From: Prochlorococcus marinus str. MIT 9215
GTDB taxonomy: Bacteria > Cyanobacteriota > Cyanobacteriia > PCC-6307 > Cyanobiaceae
Direction: 5' to 3'
NCBI GenBank assembly: GCA_949486985.1
Contig: CATBLW010000067.1
Coordinates: forward strand, 1-8,227
Length of the DNA: 8,227 nt
Shown here: positions 1 through 4,939 of the stretch, piece after piece
Layout: each line of letters starts with the position of its first letter
Numbering within the stretch: position 1 is the first letter of the stretch
Position numbers and translations under genes: made by a program
Notes under the pieces: generated by a model
Seen by the model: only the letters and a program-made list of their open reading frames with translations
Database searches by the model: none
Told to the model about the DNA's origin: nothing

Positions 1-864
1 CCTTTAATGACGGCTTTCCTGACGGATGCGCTGGCGGCAAAGGAGTTGGAGCGTGGTCATCGTCAAGGTGTTTTTACTGCTGCAAAGCTTTATCCGGCCC
101 ATGCCACCACCAATTCGGCGGCGGGGGTAACGGATCTTTCTTTGATTGATTCTCTTCTTGAAACGATGGAGCGCATTGGCATGCCATTGCTCGTTCATGG
201 GGAGGTCGCTGATGCCGATGTCGATATTTTTGATCGAGAAGCTGTCTTCATTGAGCGTCATCTACAGCCTCTGTTGAAGCGTTTCTCTCAGCTTCGTGTT
301 GTTTTGGAACACATCACAACGGAAGATGCTGTTCAGTTTGTCGAAGCTGCTGGGCCCAACCTGGCGGCCACGATTACGCCCCATCATCTGCATATCAACC
401 GCAACGCCATGTTCTTTGGCGGGCTTCGCAGTGACTTCTATTGCCTGCCAGTCGCCAAGCGCGAACGCCATCGACTGGCATTGCGCCGGGCGGCGACAAG
501 TGGAAAACCGTGTTTCTTTCTGGGCACGGATTCTGCTCCTCATCCTCGTTCTGCCAAGGAGACTGCTTGCGGTTGTGCGGGTATCTTCAACGCTCCGCAT
601 GCTCTCGAGAGCTATGCGGAAGTTTTTGATCAGGAAGGCAAGTTGGATCGACTTGAGGCCTTTGCTAGTGAATACGGACCCGCGTTCTATGGCTTGCCGC
701 TAAACACCAGTTCAATCAGCTTGGTTCGACGGCCGACGCCCGTGGCTGAGGTTTTTGATTGGCAAACAGATGCCGGCGGACATGAAAAGTTGGTCCCTTT
801 TCATGCCGGTGAATCATTGACCTGGTGTGTGGACCGGGATCTGACCTCTCCTAGAGGTGCCTAA
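1..864 (+). CDS. pyrC: Dihydroorotase (PyrC, homodimeric class II), 5' end missing
   Basis: Catalyses the reversible cyclisation of N-carbamoyl-L-aspartate to dihydroorotate, third step of de novo pyrimidine synthesis, in the cytosol. The reading frame is open from the left edge. An in-frame ATG at position 7 is internal, since E. coli PyrC is about 348 residues and only 287 codons are visible. About 75 N-terminal residues, including the first HxH zinc ligands, lie outside the window. Counting from the ATG at 7, the carboxylated lysine is K27 in TAAKLYPAHATTNS, followed by the zinc histidine in LLVHGEV, the next in LEHITT, and the catalytic aspartate in FLGTDSAPH. The C-terminal FYGLPLN matches E. 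coli PyrC. All visible active-site residues are intact. A short inverted repeat (844-858, ACCTCT/AGAGGT) covers the last codons, without a T tract. Family assignment is near certain; only the start is unknown. Confidence 0.96.
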   Translation, partial: PLMTAFLTDALAAKELERGHRQGVFTAAKLYPAHATTNSAAGVTDLSLIDSLLETMERIGMPLLVHGEVADADVDIFDREAVFIERHLQPLLKRFSQLRVVLEHITTEDAVQFVEAAGPNLAATITPHHLHINRNAMFFGGLRSDFYCLPVAKRERHRLALRRAATSGKPCFFLGTDSAPHPRSAKETACGCAGIFNAPHALESYAEVFDQEGKLDRLEAFASEYGPAFYGLPLNTSSISLVRRPTPVAEVFDWQTDAGGHEKLVPFHAGESLTWCVDRDLTSPRGA

Positions 865-917
865 TCGAGGCTGCAGTGAAGGTGATTGTCGTGAAGCAGG
901 GTGGCGTGAATAACCAG

Positions 918-1003
918 TGGGGGCAGGGGGACTTGAACCCCCACGTCCTTTTCGGGACAAACGATTTTAAGTCGCGCGCGTCTACCAATTCCGCCATGCC
1001 CCC
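918..1003 (-). tRNA. trnL-UAA: tRNA-Leu (anticodon UAA), intronless
   Basis: An 86-base class II tRNA on the minus strand. The acceptor stem GGGGGCA pairs perfectly with TGCCCCC, followed by discriminator A at 918. The D arm carries AATTGGTAGA, the anticodon loop is CTTAAAA (anticodon TAA), the long variable arm is GTCC-CGAAAA-GGAC, and the T arm is GGGGG-TTCAAGT-CCCCC. CCA is not encoded. No group I intron interrupts the anticodon, unlike the classic cyanobacterial tRNA-Leu(UAA). The outer pair of the anticodon stem appears to be C27-U43, a mismatch, with G28-U42 a wobble. It lies between pyrC and ndhL, both on the other strand, so it is transcribed on its own. Confidence 0.96.
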
Positions 1004-1060
1004 GGCAGTGGCAGGGCCAAGGCCCTCCTGGCATCTTAGATTTCAATCAGCCGGTTCTTG

Positions 1061-1315
1061 ATGGTGTATCTCCAGGTTGTTGCCAGCCCACTCTCGTTCG
1101 ACTCCATTCTCTTGCTGGCGACCTATGCAGCTTTCGGGTTCCTTTACTTGGTTGCAGTGCCTCTGTTTCTCTATTTCTGGATGAACAGCCGCTGGCACTG
1201 CATGGGCAAATATGAACGCTTAGGCATTTATGGATTGGTCTTTTTGTTTTTCCCTGGCTTGATTGTTTTTGCTCCGTTTTTGAACTTGCGACTCAAAGGT
1301 CAAGGAGAGGTCTGA
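1061..1315 (+). CDS. ndhL: NDH-1 complex subunit L (NdhL)
   Basis: An 84-residue membrane subunit of the cyanobacterial NDH-1 complex in the thylakoid membrane, used for respiratory and cyclic electron flow and CO2 uptake. In Synechocystis the gene was first called ictA after an inorganic-carbon transport phenotype. Two hydrophobic helices are visible, at about residues 15-41 and 54-74. The conserved block ERLGIYGLVFLFFPGLIVF followed by APFLNLRLKG is characteristic of NdhL. An in-frame TTG lies one codon upstream (1058), but the ATG at 1061 is the simpler start; no clear Shine-Dalgarno precedes either. The next gene starts four bases after the stop and trpA follows, so the three probably form an operon. 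Confidence 0.93.
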   Translation: MVYLQVVASPLSFDSILLLATYAAFGFLYLVAVPLFLYFWMNSRWHCMGKYERLGIYGLVFLFFPGLIVFAPFLNLRLKGQGEV

Positions 1316-1319
1316 GAAT

Positions 1320-1667
1320 TTGACACGCGCAAAGGTTATTCAGCTCGGTCTTGCCGTTTTGGCGCTAGGGGGACTGGGTTATGAGGTTTTTAGTTTGCTT
1401 GGATTCGATGCTGCTTCTGCTGGCATCGCTGCCGAAGCACTTCTTTTTGCAGTTGTTGTTGTTTGGACGGGATCGTATTTGCTGCGAGTCGTTACTGGAA
1501 AAATGACTTATATGGAACAGCGACGTCGTTACCGCGAGTCGTATGAGAATTTGACCACTGCTGAACTTCAAGCTCGTTTTGAAGCGATGTCTGAACAGGA
1601 GCAAATGGCACTGCTTGAAGAACTAGAGCATGAGACGAATGCCATCAAGGCTTCCTCAGACTCATAG
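1320..1667 (+). CDS. DUF3007 family small membrane protein
   Basis: A 115-residue conserved cyanobacterial protein of unknown function. The TTG start at 1320 is chosen because a strong Shine-Dalgarno, AAGGAGAGG (1302-1310), lies nine bases upstream inside the end of ndhL. The N-terminal MTRAKVIQLGL also fits the family as I remember it, and the next in-frame ATG would remove both helices. Hydrophobic helices lie at about residues 6-26 and 35-58. They are followed by the basic segment MEQRRRYRESYENLT and a charged, probably helical tail rich in Glu and Gln (about 80-110). Its place between ndhL and trpA with tiny gaps suggests co-transcription. A role near the NDH-1 complex or thylakoid membrane is a guess from position only. 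Confidence 0.85.
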   Translation: MTRAKVIQLGLAVLALGGLGYEVFSLLGFDAASAGIAAEALLFAVVVVWTGSYLLRVVTGKMTYMEQRRRYRESYENLTTAELQARFEAMSEQEQMALLEELEHETNAIKASSDS

Positions 1668-1724
1668 GCTTGCGGATGTTGAGCTCCTTATCTTGCCGGC
1701 TCCATGATTGCTAACGGAGAGTTT

Positions 1725-2540
1725 ATGGAGACAAAAAACATGCCGAAAACCACGATTAGCAGTCAGTTTCAACGTGTAAAGACAGAAGGGCGAATTGCTT
1801 TGATGCCTTTTGTGATGGCTGGCGACCCTGATCTTGAGACGACGGCCGAAATTCTGCTCAGTCTTCAGCAGTCAGGTGCTGACATGATTGAACTTGGTAT
1901 TCCTTATAGCGATCCTTTGGCTGATGGCCCTGTTATTCAGGCCGCTGCAGCACGTGCATTGAGTTCTGGAACGACACCTGCTGGGGTGTTGAACATGCTG
2001 GCGGGCTTGCGTAGCCAATTATCCATTCCTGTAATCCTTTTCACTTACAGCAATCCATTACTTAATCGCGGTATGGAGCGCTTCTGTGATGAAGCTGCTG
2101 CGGCTGGAGCTGTTGGTTTGGTTGTTCCTGATTTACCTCTTGAGGAAGCCGAACGCCTGTCTCCTTTAGCGAAAGAGCGGGGAATTGATCTCGTTTTGTT
2201 GGTGGCTCCAACCACTCCTGCGGATCGTATGCAGAGGATTGCAGAAAGCAGTCGTGGTTTTACTTACTTAGTGAGTGTGACGGGTGTTACTGGCGAGCGC
2301 ACTGTGATGGAGGATCGAGTCGGGTTGCTTGTTGAGCAACTCAAGAAACTTTCCCCCTGCCCTGTTGCCGTGGGCTTTGGTATCTCAGGACCTGAGCAGG
2401 TTCGACAAGTTCGTTGTTGGGGGGCTGATGGTGCGATTGTTGGTAGCGCCTTGGTTAAACGGATAGGGGCAGCAGCACCAGAGGCTGTTGTTGAGCAAGC
2501 CGCTGGTTTTTGTCAACAGCTTCGTCAAGCTGTTGATTGA
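1725..2540 (+). CDS. trpA: Tryptophan synthase alpha chain
   Basis: Cleaves indole-3-glycerol phosphate to indole and glyceraldehyde 3-phosphate. The indole is channelled to TrpB in the alpha2-beta2 complex, the last step of tryptophan synthesis in the cytosol. It is 271 residues from the chosen start, close to the usual length of about 268. The TIM-barrel landmarks are present: catalytic Glu56 in DMIELGIPYSDPLADGP and Asp67 in the same motif (Glu49 and Asp60 of Salmonella), the VSVTGVTGER loop, and phosphate-binding AVGFGIS and GAIVGSALV. Three in-frame ATGs compete at 1704, 1725 and 1740. The one at 1725 has GGAGA at 1715-1719 at good spacing, 1740 has GGAG at 1727-1730, and 1704 lacks one. 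The true start may therefore be 1740 (266 residues). It is last in the ndhL cluster and converges on the AbrB-like gene. trpB is not adjacent. Confidence 0.97.
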   Translation: METKNMPKTTISSQFQRVKTEGRIALMPFVMAGDPDLETTAEILLSLQQSGADMIELGIPYSDPLADGPVIQAAAARALSSGTTPAGVLNMLAGLRSQLSIPVILFTYSNPLLNRGMERFCDEAAAAGAVGLVVPDLPLEEAERLSPLAKERGIDLVLLVAPTTPADRMQRIAESSRGFTYLVSVTGVTGERTVMEDRVGLLVEQLKKLSPCPVAVGFGISGPEQVRQVRCWGADGAIVGSALVKRIGAAAPEAVVEQAAGFCQQLRQAVD

Positions 2541-2558
2541 AGCTGAATGAAAGCGGTC

Positions 2559-2623
2559 ATTGGCTTCTTTGAAAGGCTTCTCTTAAAGGCTTCTCTGAAA
2601 GGCTTGTTTGAAAGGCTTGTCTG
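2559..2623 (+). repeat. 13-bp tandem repeat array, five units, downstream of trpA
   Basis: Four consecutive 13-base units, consensus AAAGGCTTCTCTG, occupy 2572-2584, 2585-2597, 2598-2610 and 2611-2623. Units one and two have CTTCTCT and units three and four CTTGTYT, where Y is C or T. A fifth, slightly diverged copy (ATTGGCTTCTTTG) precedes them at 2559-2571. The 13-base period is not a multiple of three and the array starts after the trpA stop, so it is noncoding. It would be transcribed as part of the trpA 3' untranslated region, just before the terminator. Slippage is the likely mode of growth; any function is unknown. Confidence 0.9.
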
Positions 2624-2673
2624 AAAAGAAACCTTTTAAACCCATTCCTACAGCTTCTTTTAAAGCCCATAAG

Positions 2674-2702
2674 AAAAGCCCTGGAGTTAGGCCAGGGCTT
2701 TT
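2674..2702. terminator. Bidirectional intrinsic terminator between trpA and the cyAbrB gene
   Basis: A perfect 11-base inverted repeat, AAAAGCCCTGG (2674-2684) and CCAGGGCTTTT (2692-2702), with a 7-base loop. The stem is GC-rich in its inner part and flanked by A and T runs, so each strand ends in a T tract. This suits termination of both trpA on plus and the AbrB-like gene on minus, which converge here. Confidence 0.9.
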
Positions 2703-2768
2703 AGGGTTTCGGCTTGATCCGAGTGTTTAGGGAGATTATTTAGTGCTTTTCCCTAGCGAAGATGTGGA

Positions 2769-3143
2769 TCAATCTTCGTCTTCTTCGCTTCCACCTGCAG
2801 GAATCAGGCGAATCTGTTTACGACCGAGCTTGATGTCAAACTCATCGCCTGGTTTTAGATCTAGTAAGGCTGTATAGGCCTTGCCAATCAATAGGTTGCC
2901 ATTGCCTTGAACAGTCGCCACATAGCTGAGTTTGCGTCCACCTTTGCCAACACCAGCGCCACCACCAGTAACGCCAAGGTTTACACCCTTTGCTTCTAGT
3001 AGCGCTTCGTAGAATGAAGTGAAGTTGAGGCGTTCACCACCACTTTTCTTGGTGGAGACATAGCCACATGAACGAACTAGATCGGATTTGCTGACATCAC
3101 CTAGTTCTTTGACTTTAGTGAGCAGGTCGCTCCCAGTAAGCAT
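2769..3143 (-). CDS. Cyanobacterial AbrB-like transcriptional regulator (cyAbrB)
   Basis: A 124-residue DNA-binding protein of the cyAbrB family, known in Synechocystis (Sll0359, Sll0822) to act on nitrogen and carbon metabolism genes. The N-terminal part, LTGSDLLTKVKELGDVSKSD, then CGY and FYEALLEAKGV, matches the cyanobacteria-specific half. A glycine-rich linker (about 57-70) leads to the C-terminal AbrB-type swapped-hairpin domain (about 72-115), including NGNLLIGKAYTALLDLKPGD and the following EFDIKLGRKQIRLIP. The tail is acidic (SEEDED). The start is the ATG at 3143; no clear Shine-Dalgarno precedes it. It is transcribed away from the YciI-family gene and converges on trpA across a strong terminator. 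Which genes it controls here cannot be read from the sequence. Confidence 0.92.
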   Translation of the reverse strand: MLTGSDLLTKVKELGDVSKSDLVRSCGYVSTKKSGGERLNFTSFYEALLEAKGVNLGVTGGGAGVGKGGRKLSYVATVQGNGNLLIGKAYTALLDLKPGDEFDIKLGRKQIRLIPAGGSEEDED

Positions 3144-3243
3144 GATCAGTAAAAAATAGATCTACAAGAACAACATAGCCTTTTGTCTGCCATTTGTGCC
3201 ATTCTATGAGAGATAAATGTCGCCAAGACTTCGACTTAGCTCA

Positions 3244-3513
3244 ATGGCACGATTTGTTCTTTGGGGTGTTTACTGCGACAACGCGCTTGAAAAACGAGCG
3301 CCTTTTCGTGAACAACACCTGAGCAGGCTTACGACTCTTAAGCAACAGGGCATCTTGATCACCTTGGGTCCTACTGAAGGCAGTACTCATGTTTTCGGGA
3401 TTTTCGAATCTGACAGTCTCGATAGTGTTCGTAAGCTTCTAGAAGAGGATGTTTATTGGCAGCAAGGCATCTGGACCTCTATGGATGTTTATCCATGGAT
3501 CCAGGCATTTTGA
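3244..3513 (+). CDS. YciI family protein
   Basis: A small (89-residue) YciI-like ferredoxin-fold protein of unknown cellular role. The family core starts at MARFVLWGVYCDNALEKR, so the ATG at 3244 is preferred. It continues with a conserved HLSRL, GILITLGPTEGSTHVFGIFE, EEDVYWQQGIW and VYPWIQAF. The conserved family His (H25) and Asp (D69, in the EEDVYW segment) are present. An in-frame ATG at 3217 would add nine residues and has GAGAG four bases upstream. A weak promoter-like pair, TTGTCT (3184-3189) and TATGAG (3205-3210), would start transcription near 3217, which fits a start at 3244 better. Divergent from the cyAbrB gene with a short shared upstream region. A 6-base inverted repeat (3524-3529 with 3539-3544) after the stop has no T tract. 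Confidence 0.88.
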   Translation: MARFVLWGVYCDNALEKRAPFREQHLSRLTTLKQQGILITLGPTEGSTHVFGIFESDSLDSVRKLLEEDVYWQQGIWTSMDVYPWIQAF

Positions 3514-3545
3514 GATTGCATTCAGCTTGTGAGATCAGCAAGCTA

Positions 3546-3664
3546 TCAGTCGATTTTGCCCTGAACTTCTGGTGTGACTTGCTTCTGCCTTTTGCATTCT
3601 TCAGCCAAAGTTGCCGAGCTCTTGGCGATTAACCAGGCTGTTTCATTCCAGGGTTCTCAAACAC
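3546..3664 (-). pseudogene. Possible frameshifted small gene, unknown function
   Basis: On the minus strand a frame ending at TGA (3548-3546) reads PWNETAWLIAKSSATLAEE and then CKRQKQVTPEVQGKID. This has strong protein character: amphipathic helix pattern, charged tail, sensible codons. It has no ATG or GTG start, because a stop lies two codons before the Pro-Trp. In the neighbouring frame GTG TTT GAG AAC (from 3664) reads VFEN, and adding one base at the CCC run (near 3650) would fuse the two into VFENPWNETAW. This suggests a one-base deletion in a roughly 40-residue or longer gene, or a sequencing error. I do not recognise the family. It lies directly downstream of the YciI-family gene, convergent with it. 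Confidence 0.35.
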
Positions 3665-3858
3665 TGCACCAGGCTGTATCAACGCAGAGTGCCTCGATCG
3701 ACATCAATCATTAAATAGTGAGGCTTTAACGCTGAGCCTTGTTTCATTTGTTGAGAGATATGGTTCTAATGGTCAGCTTTACTAACCTGCTCTGCAGGAT
3801 TTGAACAGTCCTTCGCTTGCCCAGATTCAGAACAAAGATTCGAGATAGCTGATGGCCA

Positions 3859-3889
3859 GTGAAACTCTTGACTAACGTGAAAACTCTTG
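3859..3889. repeat. Short direct repeat GTGAAA(A)CTCTTG, 18-base period
   Basis: GTGAAACTCTTG at 3859-3870 recurs as GTGAAAACTCTTG at 3877-3889, with one extra A. The first copy runs into TTGACT (3868-3873), a fair -35 element, but no good -10 hexamer follows at 16-18 bases. It lies about 170 bases upstream of the Nif11-cupin gene. It could be a regulator site or just a small duplication. Confidence 0.5.
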
Positions 3890-3954
3890 CTGGATAAGCG
3901 GCTTGGGCTGTCGGATGCCAATTTCTGTTCGCTAGCTGGCAGGCCACTGCTTAC

Positions 3955-3971
3955 TATTGTTAACCACAATA
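3955..3971. promoter_or_regulatory. Inverted repeat upstream of the Nif11-cupin gene, possible operator
   Basis: TATTGT (3955-3960) and ACAATA (3966-3971) form a perfect 6-base dyad around TAACC, in an AT-rich patch about 90 bases before the start codon at 4059. The size and spacing resemble a site for a dimeric regulator. No matching promoter hexamers were firmly identified, so the role is an inference. Confidence 0.3.
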
Positions 3972-4058
3972 TTTAGTCAGTCGTCTTCTCGTTTGTTGCA
4001 GCTTACGCAAGAGGGCTGGTCTGAGAATTGTTGCCTTGAGATGGATTAGGAGAACTGG

Positions 4059-4613
4059 ATGGCCGAACAGGACCTACATAGATTTTTGAATAAGGTGCTG
4101 CAGCTTCAGCAAATGGTTGAGTCACTGAAGCATCAACCAGAGCGTCGCGAGCAGCTTGCAGCATGTGATCATCACAACCAGGTTGTGAAGTTGGCGCAAT
4201 CCTGGGGATATGAGATTGGACGCCGATGGGGGGATGTTGGCCCTGTTCAAGAGTTGGAGTCTGAAAATAATTTGTTGGCGCAGCCGATGCCATCAGCAGG
4301 CAACGAGAGCAAGCTGCTTCTGCATTCAGGAGATGCTTGGCACTTGGAATTGATTCTTTCCTGCTCTGCATCGAGTCCAGAGGGTTTCTGGTATGACCAG
4401 GTTGAACATGAATGGATCTTGCTATTGCGCGGCAGTGCAAGTCTTCGGCTTAAGGATCGTGATGCAAGCATTCAGCTCAATGTCGGAGACCATTTGCATT
4501 TAGCCCCGCATCAATTGCATCGTGTCGAGCAGACAGATTCTTATCCAGGCACGATTTGGCTGGCGTTGTTCTGGCATGAGCCGCAAACAACGGATCAAGC
4601 CAGCCAGCGCTGA
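4059..4613 (+). CDS. Nif11 domain / cupin domain protein
   Basis: A 184-residue two-domain protein, function unknown. Residues about 5-60 (DLHRFLNKVLQLQQMVESL, then VVKLAQSWGYEIGRRWGD) follow the Nif11 pattern. That helical domain occurs in cyanobacterial proteins and as the leader of many peptide precursors, including prochlorosins. Residues about 85-174 are a single small cupin: FWYDQVEHEWILLLRGSASL, VGDHLHLAPHQLHRVE, and a final strand TIWLALFWHE. The first cupin motif has EHEW in place of the usual HxH, so metal binding is uncertain; His154 of the second motif is kept. There is no Gly-Gly cleavage site or Cys-rich core after the Nif11 part, so it is not a lanthipeptide precursor. The ATG at 4059 has AGGAGA (4048-4053) five bases upstream. 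A domain pairing of this kind is annotated in marine picocyanobacteria as far as I recall. Flanked by long spacers, so probably monocistronic. Confidence 0.85.
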   Translation: MAEQDLHRFLNKVLQLQQMVESLKHQPERREQLAACDHHNQVVKLAQSWGYEIGRRWGDVGPVQELESENNLLAQPMPSAGNESKLLLHSGDAWHLELILSCSASSPEGFWYDQVEHEWILLLRGSASLRLKDRDASIQLNVGDHLHLAPHQLHRVEQTDSYPGTIWLALFWHEPQTTDQASQR

Positions 4614-4618
4614 GCAAT

Positions 4619-4640
4619 GATTAAGCCTTGCTGGCTAATC
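4619..4640 (+). terminator. Stem-loop just after the Nif11-cupin stop codon
   Basis: GATTAAGCC (4619-4627) pairs with GGCTAATC (4633-4640) with one bulged A, around the loop TTGCT. It starts five bases after the stop. There is no T tract, so it may protect the 3' end or end transcription weakly rather than act as a standard intrinsic terminator. Confidence 0.35.
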
Positions 4641-4719
4641 ACGAGTTGAGCTGAGCAAGGGGTGTTGTCTTTTGCTGTGGTCATCGGATCATTATTCGTT
4701 GTCCATGTTGTGACCATGC

Positions 4720-4750
4720 CAAGGCTTCAAACACGCAACAGAAGGCCTTG
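4720..4750. repeat. Bulged hairpin CAAGGCTTC / GAAGGCCTTG
   Basis: CAAGGC plus TTC (4720-4728) pairs with GAA plus GCCTTG (4741-4750) with one bulged G, around a 12-base loop. First of three consecutive inverted repeats in the second half of the convergent spacer. Confidence 0.55.
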
Positions 4751-4777
4751 CTGCTTGCTAATGGCACAGCAAAGATC

Positions 4778-4815
4778 AACAATCTTGCTGCTCACGGAGA
4801 AGCGGCAAGATTGTT
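4778..4815. repeat. Strong hairpin, 15-bp stem, in the convergent spacer
   Basis: AACAATCTTGC (4778-4788) and GCAAGATTGTT (4805-4815) are exact inverted copies. Inside them TGCT (4789-4792) pairs with AGCG (4801-4804) with one G-U pair, leaving the loop CACGGAGA. On plus no T tract follows directly, so it is not a standard intrinsic terminator on its own. Confidence 0.85.
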
Positions 4816-4821
4816 CCTTGG

Positions 4822-4857
4822 CTAGAGCTCAGAGAATAAGCAAGCTCTAGAAGTTTT
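4822..4857 (+). terminator. Possible intrinsic terminator (8-bp stem plus TTTT)
   Basis: CTAGAGCT (4822-4829) and AGCTCTAG (4843-4850) form a perfect stem around a 13-base loop, followed by AAGTTTTGG with TTTT at 4854-4857. The long loop and short T run make it weak. It would suit the 3' end of a plus-strand transcript covering the two preceding hairpins. Confidence 0.4.
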
Positions 4858-4859
4858 GG

Positions 4860-4939
4860 AATCAGCCCCTAAGCCTTTGAATCAGGAACCAACCCTTTGT
4901 AAAAGCCGCTAAGACTTTGCATTCAGCCCAGTTATCGCC
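4860..4939. repeat. 20-bp imperfect tandem repeat, three to four units
   Basis: Units at 4860-4879 (AATCAGCCCCTAAGCCTTTG), 4880-4899 and 4900-4919 share 15 of 20 bases with the first and all end in CTTTG. A fourth, 4920-4939, keeps only the TTCAGCCC part. The array ends directly at the stop codon of the minus-strand secreted-peptide gene, so on minus it is the start of that gene's 3' untranslated region. The core AAGCCTTTG is the reverse complement of CAAAGGCTT, close to the GAAAGGCTT of the array after trpA. Confidence 0.7.

Larger units (their letters stand above)
3514..4058. other. 545-base spacer without a confident intact gene
   Basis: Between the YciI-family gene and the Nif11-cupin gene. 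It contains a possible decayed small minus-strand gene near its left end and a 10-base direct repeat ACCAGGCTGT (3632-3641 and 3668-3677). It also holds small hairpin-forming segments such as CCTGC-TCT-GCAGG (3786-3798) and AGGCT/AGCCT (3721-3739), an 18-base-period direct repeat (3859-3889) and an inverted repeat at 3955-3971. Open frames on either strand longer than 60 codons (for example 3744-3947 minus) show no recognisable protein character. The Shine-Dalgarno for the next gene, AGGAGA, is at 4048-4053. Confidence 0.75.
4614..4939. other. 326-base convergent spacer with dense secondary structure, possible structured RNA
   Basis: Between the stop codons of the Nif11-cupin gene and the secreted-peptide gene. 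It holds, in order, a bulged hairpin (4619-4640), a second bulged hairpin (4720-4750), a 15-bp-stem hairpin (4778-4815), an 8-bp-stem hairpin followed by TTTT (4822-4857), and a 20-base imperfect tandem repeat (4860-4939). GCTGAGCAA is duplicated at 4609-4617 and 4650-4658. No convincing protein is encoded on either strand. Read on plus, hairpins followed by a T tract could be a small RNA of about 150-200 bases, but no strong promoter was found. The alternative is a shared termination zone. Confidence 0.5.

Noticed and set aside
844..858. Hairpin ACCTCT-CCT-AGAGGT at the end of pyrC considered as a terminator
   Set aside because: Only six pairs, located inside the last codons, and not followed by a T tract.
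1013..1026. Palindrome AGGGCC-AA-GGCCCT between tRNA-Leu and ndhL considered as a terminator or operator
   Set aside because: The centre is too short for the full stem to form as RNA, no T tract follows, and it lies in the 5' leader of the tRNA; it could be a site but nothing else supports it.
3524..3544. AGCTTG/CAAGCT stem after the YciI-family gene considered as its terminator
   Set aside because: Six pairs with a 9-base loop and no T run; too weak to call.
3744..3969. Two overlapping 67-codon minus-strand frames in the 545-base spacer
   Set aside because: No start signals, no recognisable domain, and composition like random frames.
4059..4240. Nif11 segment considered as a prochlorosin-type lanthipeptide precursor
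   Set aside because: No Gly-Gly cleavage motif or Cys-containing core follows; the frame continues into a cupin domain.
4003..4440. 145-codon minus-strand open frame
   Set aside because: It lies opposite the Nif11-cupin gene, which has a strong ribosome binding site and recognisable domains; the antisense translation has no family character.
4662..4850. 62-codon plus-strand open frame in the convergent spacer
   Set aside because: It starts with a non-ATG codon without a ribosome binding site, its composition is not protein-like, and it runs through the three inverted repeats.
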